The position numbers and the translations under genes were made by a program. This document shows, one piece after another, positions 62,504 to 64,000 of a DNA stretch of 64,000 nt. The notes under the pieces were generated by a model. It was not told the DNA's origin. It was given only the letters and a program-made list of their open reading frames with translations, and ran no database searches. Positions within the stretch are counted from its first letter, which is position 1. The number at the start of each line of letters is the position of its first letter. The stretch is from Paramecium tetraurelia (taxonomy: Eukaryota; Ciliophora; Oligohymenophorea; Peniculida; Parameciidae): assembly GCF_000165425.1 (NCBI RefSeq), contig NW_001799277.1:1-64000 (forward strand). The letters run 5' to 3'.

Positions 62504-64000
62504 TCAATCGATTGAATATATTTTAATTAAACTGGAGTCTGTACTCAATTCTTGCAAGGCTTCTAATGCAGAAAAACTGATTAATTTGTCAGAAGGAGAT
62601 TCATCTATCACATTATACAAAGTAGTTGCAATAAATGACATTTGCTAAAAGAATCCCTAGAATTCCTCATCCTTTGGAACACTCAAATATTGATTAATGA
62701 TATATGAATGTTCCAATTACTACTTGAACGTCTTTTCATCATCTTTAAAATTTTATTATAATTGCAGCACTTCCTACTTACTCAAATCACTATTCGCTAT
62801 TATTATTTGGGAATCCTTGGGTTTCCTATCCAACACTGCCGCATAGATTTCTGTTGCCACTCTCTCCAACACATTCTCCTCATGCAAAGTGTCATCCAAT
62901 GCATGTATCAATTCCTCCAAACTCAATCTCTTGAAAAACCCCTCCAAAACAAATAGAACACTCTCTCTCATCCTTGTCTAATACTTCTTCTCTATGAAAT
63001 TGTCGTGATTCTTGAATTTCACCAGTATCCAAATTAAGGATCTCAAGTAATCCTTTGCATGTTCATTCTTCAGATATCTCACCAACTCCACACAATGCAT
63101 TTAAGCCTTTAAATTATCTAAGGATTATTCTATTCAAATACCTCCTTTAGTCAACACATCCAAAATACTCTATCTAATCTTTGCATTCTCCAATAACTCT
63201 TAGCAATTCCCCTACACTGCATTATGCAAACTTGTAGAAGCATTCCAACTAATCTTAGGATTCTTAGATGCCAAAGCATTTGCATAACAATTTATCAAAT
63301 CTTAATTTATTGTTGCCTACTGACATTTCATCAAATAATATCCCAATCCACGTAAACCATTTGTTGAAATCTTCTCCTTAGTATTCATTGCGAAATTCAA
63401 AAACAACTGATAAAACTCTTGATTCAAATTCACCAAACTGCTCAAATTAGCTGCTGCCCAACTACTTTTCTCCAAAACATGGACATTATTCCCCTGCAAT
63501 TTGTTAAACATCTAAGATAACTCTTGAACTGCCATTGGATTCTGCAAAACACTATTTGAACTGCATAAAGTCCCTATTGCCTTATAAAATGTGATTTTTA
63601 AACTCGACATGTTAAATGGAGTATCACTGAACAGTTATCCATGAATGTAACTAATTTGTTTGATCAGCTTCTCAATCACTTCTTAACTCTGCTTCTGCCA
63701 AAACTAATCCTGAAGATTACCTATGATGTTGAATCCTGCAGGAACCAATTCAACCGCATTTGACTATAAACATTCCAAAGCCACATCAATTAAGATCTCT
63801 TGATATCCTTGTTCAGCTACACAACTAATCTCCTCGAAGATCCTGTAATACTAAATGTTTGGCTGTTTGATTCTTTGCAATTCTTAACAATTTACTAATT
63901 CACAGAATTCCTTATGGAAATGCGACTAACACTTTTGCAATAACTAATAGCATTCTTAAATGAATAACTCATTATTATTATTGTTATTTTCATTCCTCTC
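62504..64000 (-). CDS. HEAT/ARM-repeat protein, HEATR6-like (5' end beyond window)
   Basis: An open frame of 499 codons including the stop runs from the window edge to a TGA at 62504-62506 without introns; the start lies beyond position 64000. The protein is all helix in HEAT-like pairs. SSWAAANLSSLVN and LRGLGYYLMKCQ followed by KNPKISWNASTSLHNAV resemble the C-terminal repeats of HEATR6, where W-N-A-C/S is a recurrent signature. HEATR6 function is unknown; HEAT proteins are scaffolds. The C-terminal 110 residues are Gln/Asp/Ser-rich. The visible part lacks the N-terminal domain, so the name is tentative. Confidence 0.72.

Noticed and set aside
1-64000. CRISPR array, rRNA, tRNA, transposon or retroviral element
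   Set aside because: No array of regular repeats, no tRNA-like fold, no rRNA-like stretch and no transposase or polymerase motifs were seen. This fits a ciliate macronuclear chromosome, from which such elements are largely eliminated.

Overview
The window is macronuclear DNA of a ciliate, almost certainly Paramecium (P. tetraurelia or a close relative). In-frame TAA and TAG run through clearly conserved proteins and must be read as glutamine, so TGA is the only stop. Introns are tiny (19-33 nt, mostly GTA...TAG), the DNA is very AT-rich, and genes are often separated by only 10-100 bp. With this code and these introns most gene models close exactly in frame; for example the AP-2 sigma subunit gives 142 residues and the mitochondrial EF-G 784.

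Layout. 1-3.0 kb: gene-poor, very AT-rich, with one possible gene remnant. 3.0-13.8 kb: a multi-pass membrane protein, a Cache-domain membrane protein, a GPI ethanolamine-phosphate transferase, a short-chain dehydrogenase, a small hypothetical protein, an ABHD17-like hydrolase, an RBJ-like small GTPase and the chromatin protein DMAP1/SWC4, the last two sharing a 63-bp divergent promoter. 13.9-16.6 kb: an intronless lysine/isoleucine-rich 880-aa membrane and amphipathic-helix protein. 17.2-26.6 kb: two Myb-like genes flank a minus-strand block holding mitochondrial EF-G (GFM2-like), a Cys-rich surface-type protein, a stomatin and a pecanex. 27-32.3 kb: a SET/LSMT methyltransferase, a coiled-coil protein, RFT1 and a cyclin; RFT1 and the cyclin start 11 bp apart, head to head. 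32.5-40.9 kb: one 8.4-kb minus-strand gene for a giant Cys-rich/beta-helix membrane protein.

41-51.5 kb: small hypotheticals, a Nudix hydrolase, a START-domain membrane protein, an Aurora-type kinase, AP-2 sigma and an ankyrin-repeat protein. 51.6-60.2 kb: two very AT-rich, intronless, 1267- and 1281-residue secreted/membrane proteins in tail-to-tail orientation. They look like diverged paralogs with a small gene between their tails, and are the least explained part of the window. 60.5-62.3 kb: two convergent Cys-rich GPI-type mini surface-antigen genes. 62.5-64.0 kb: the 3' part of a HEATR6-like gene running off the end.

No rRNA, tRNA, CRISPR array or transposon was recognised. Most genes are ordinary host housekeeping genes; the membrane, Cys-rich and AT-rich genes are lineage-specific accessory genes.
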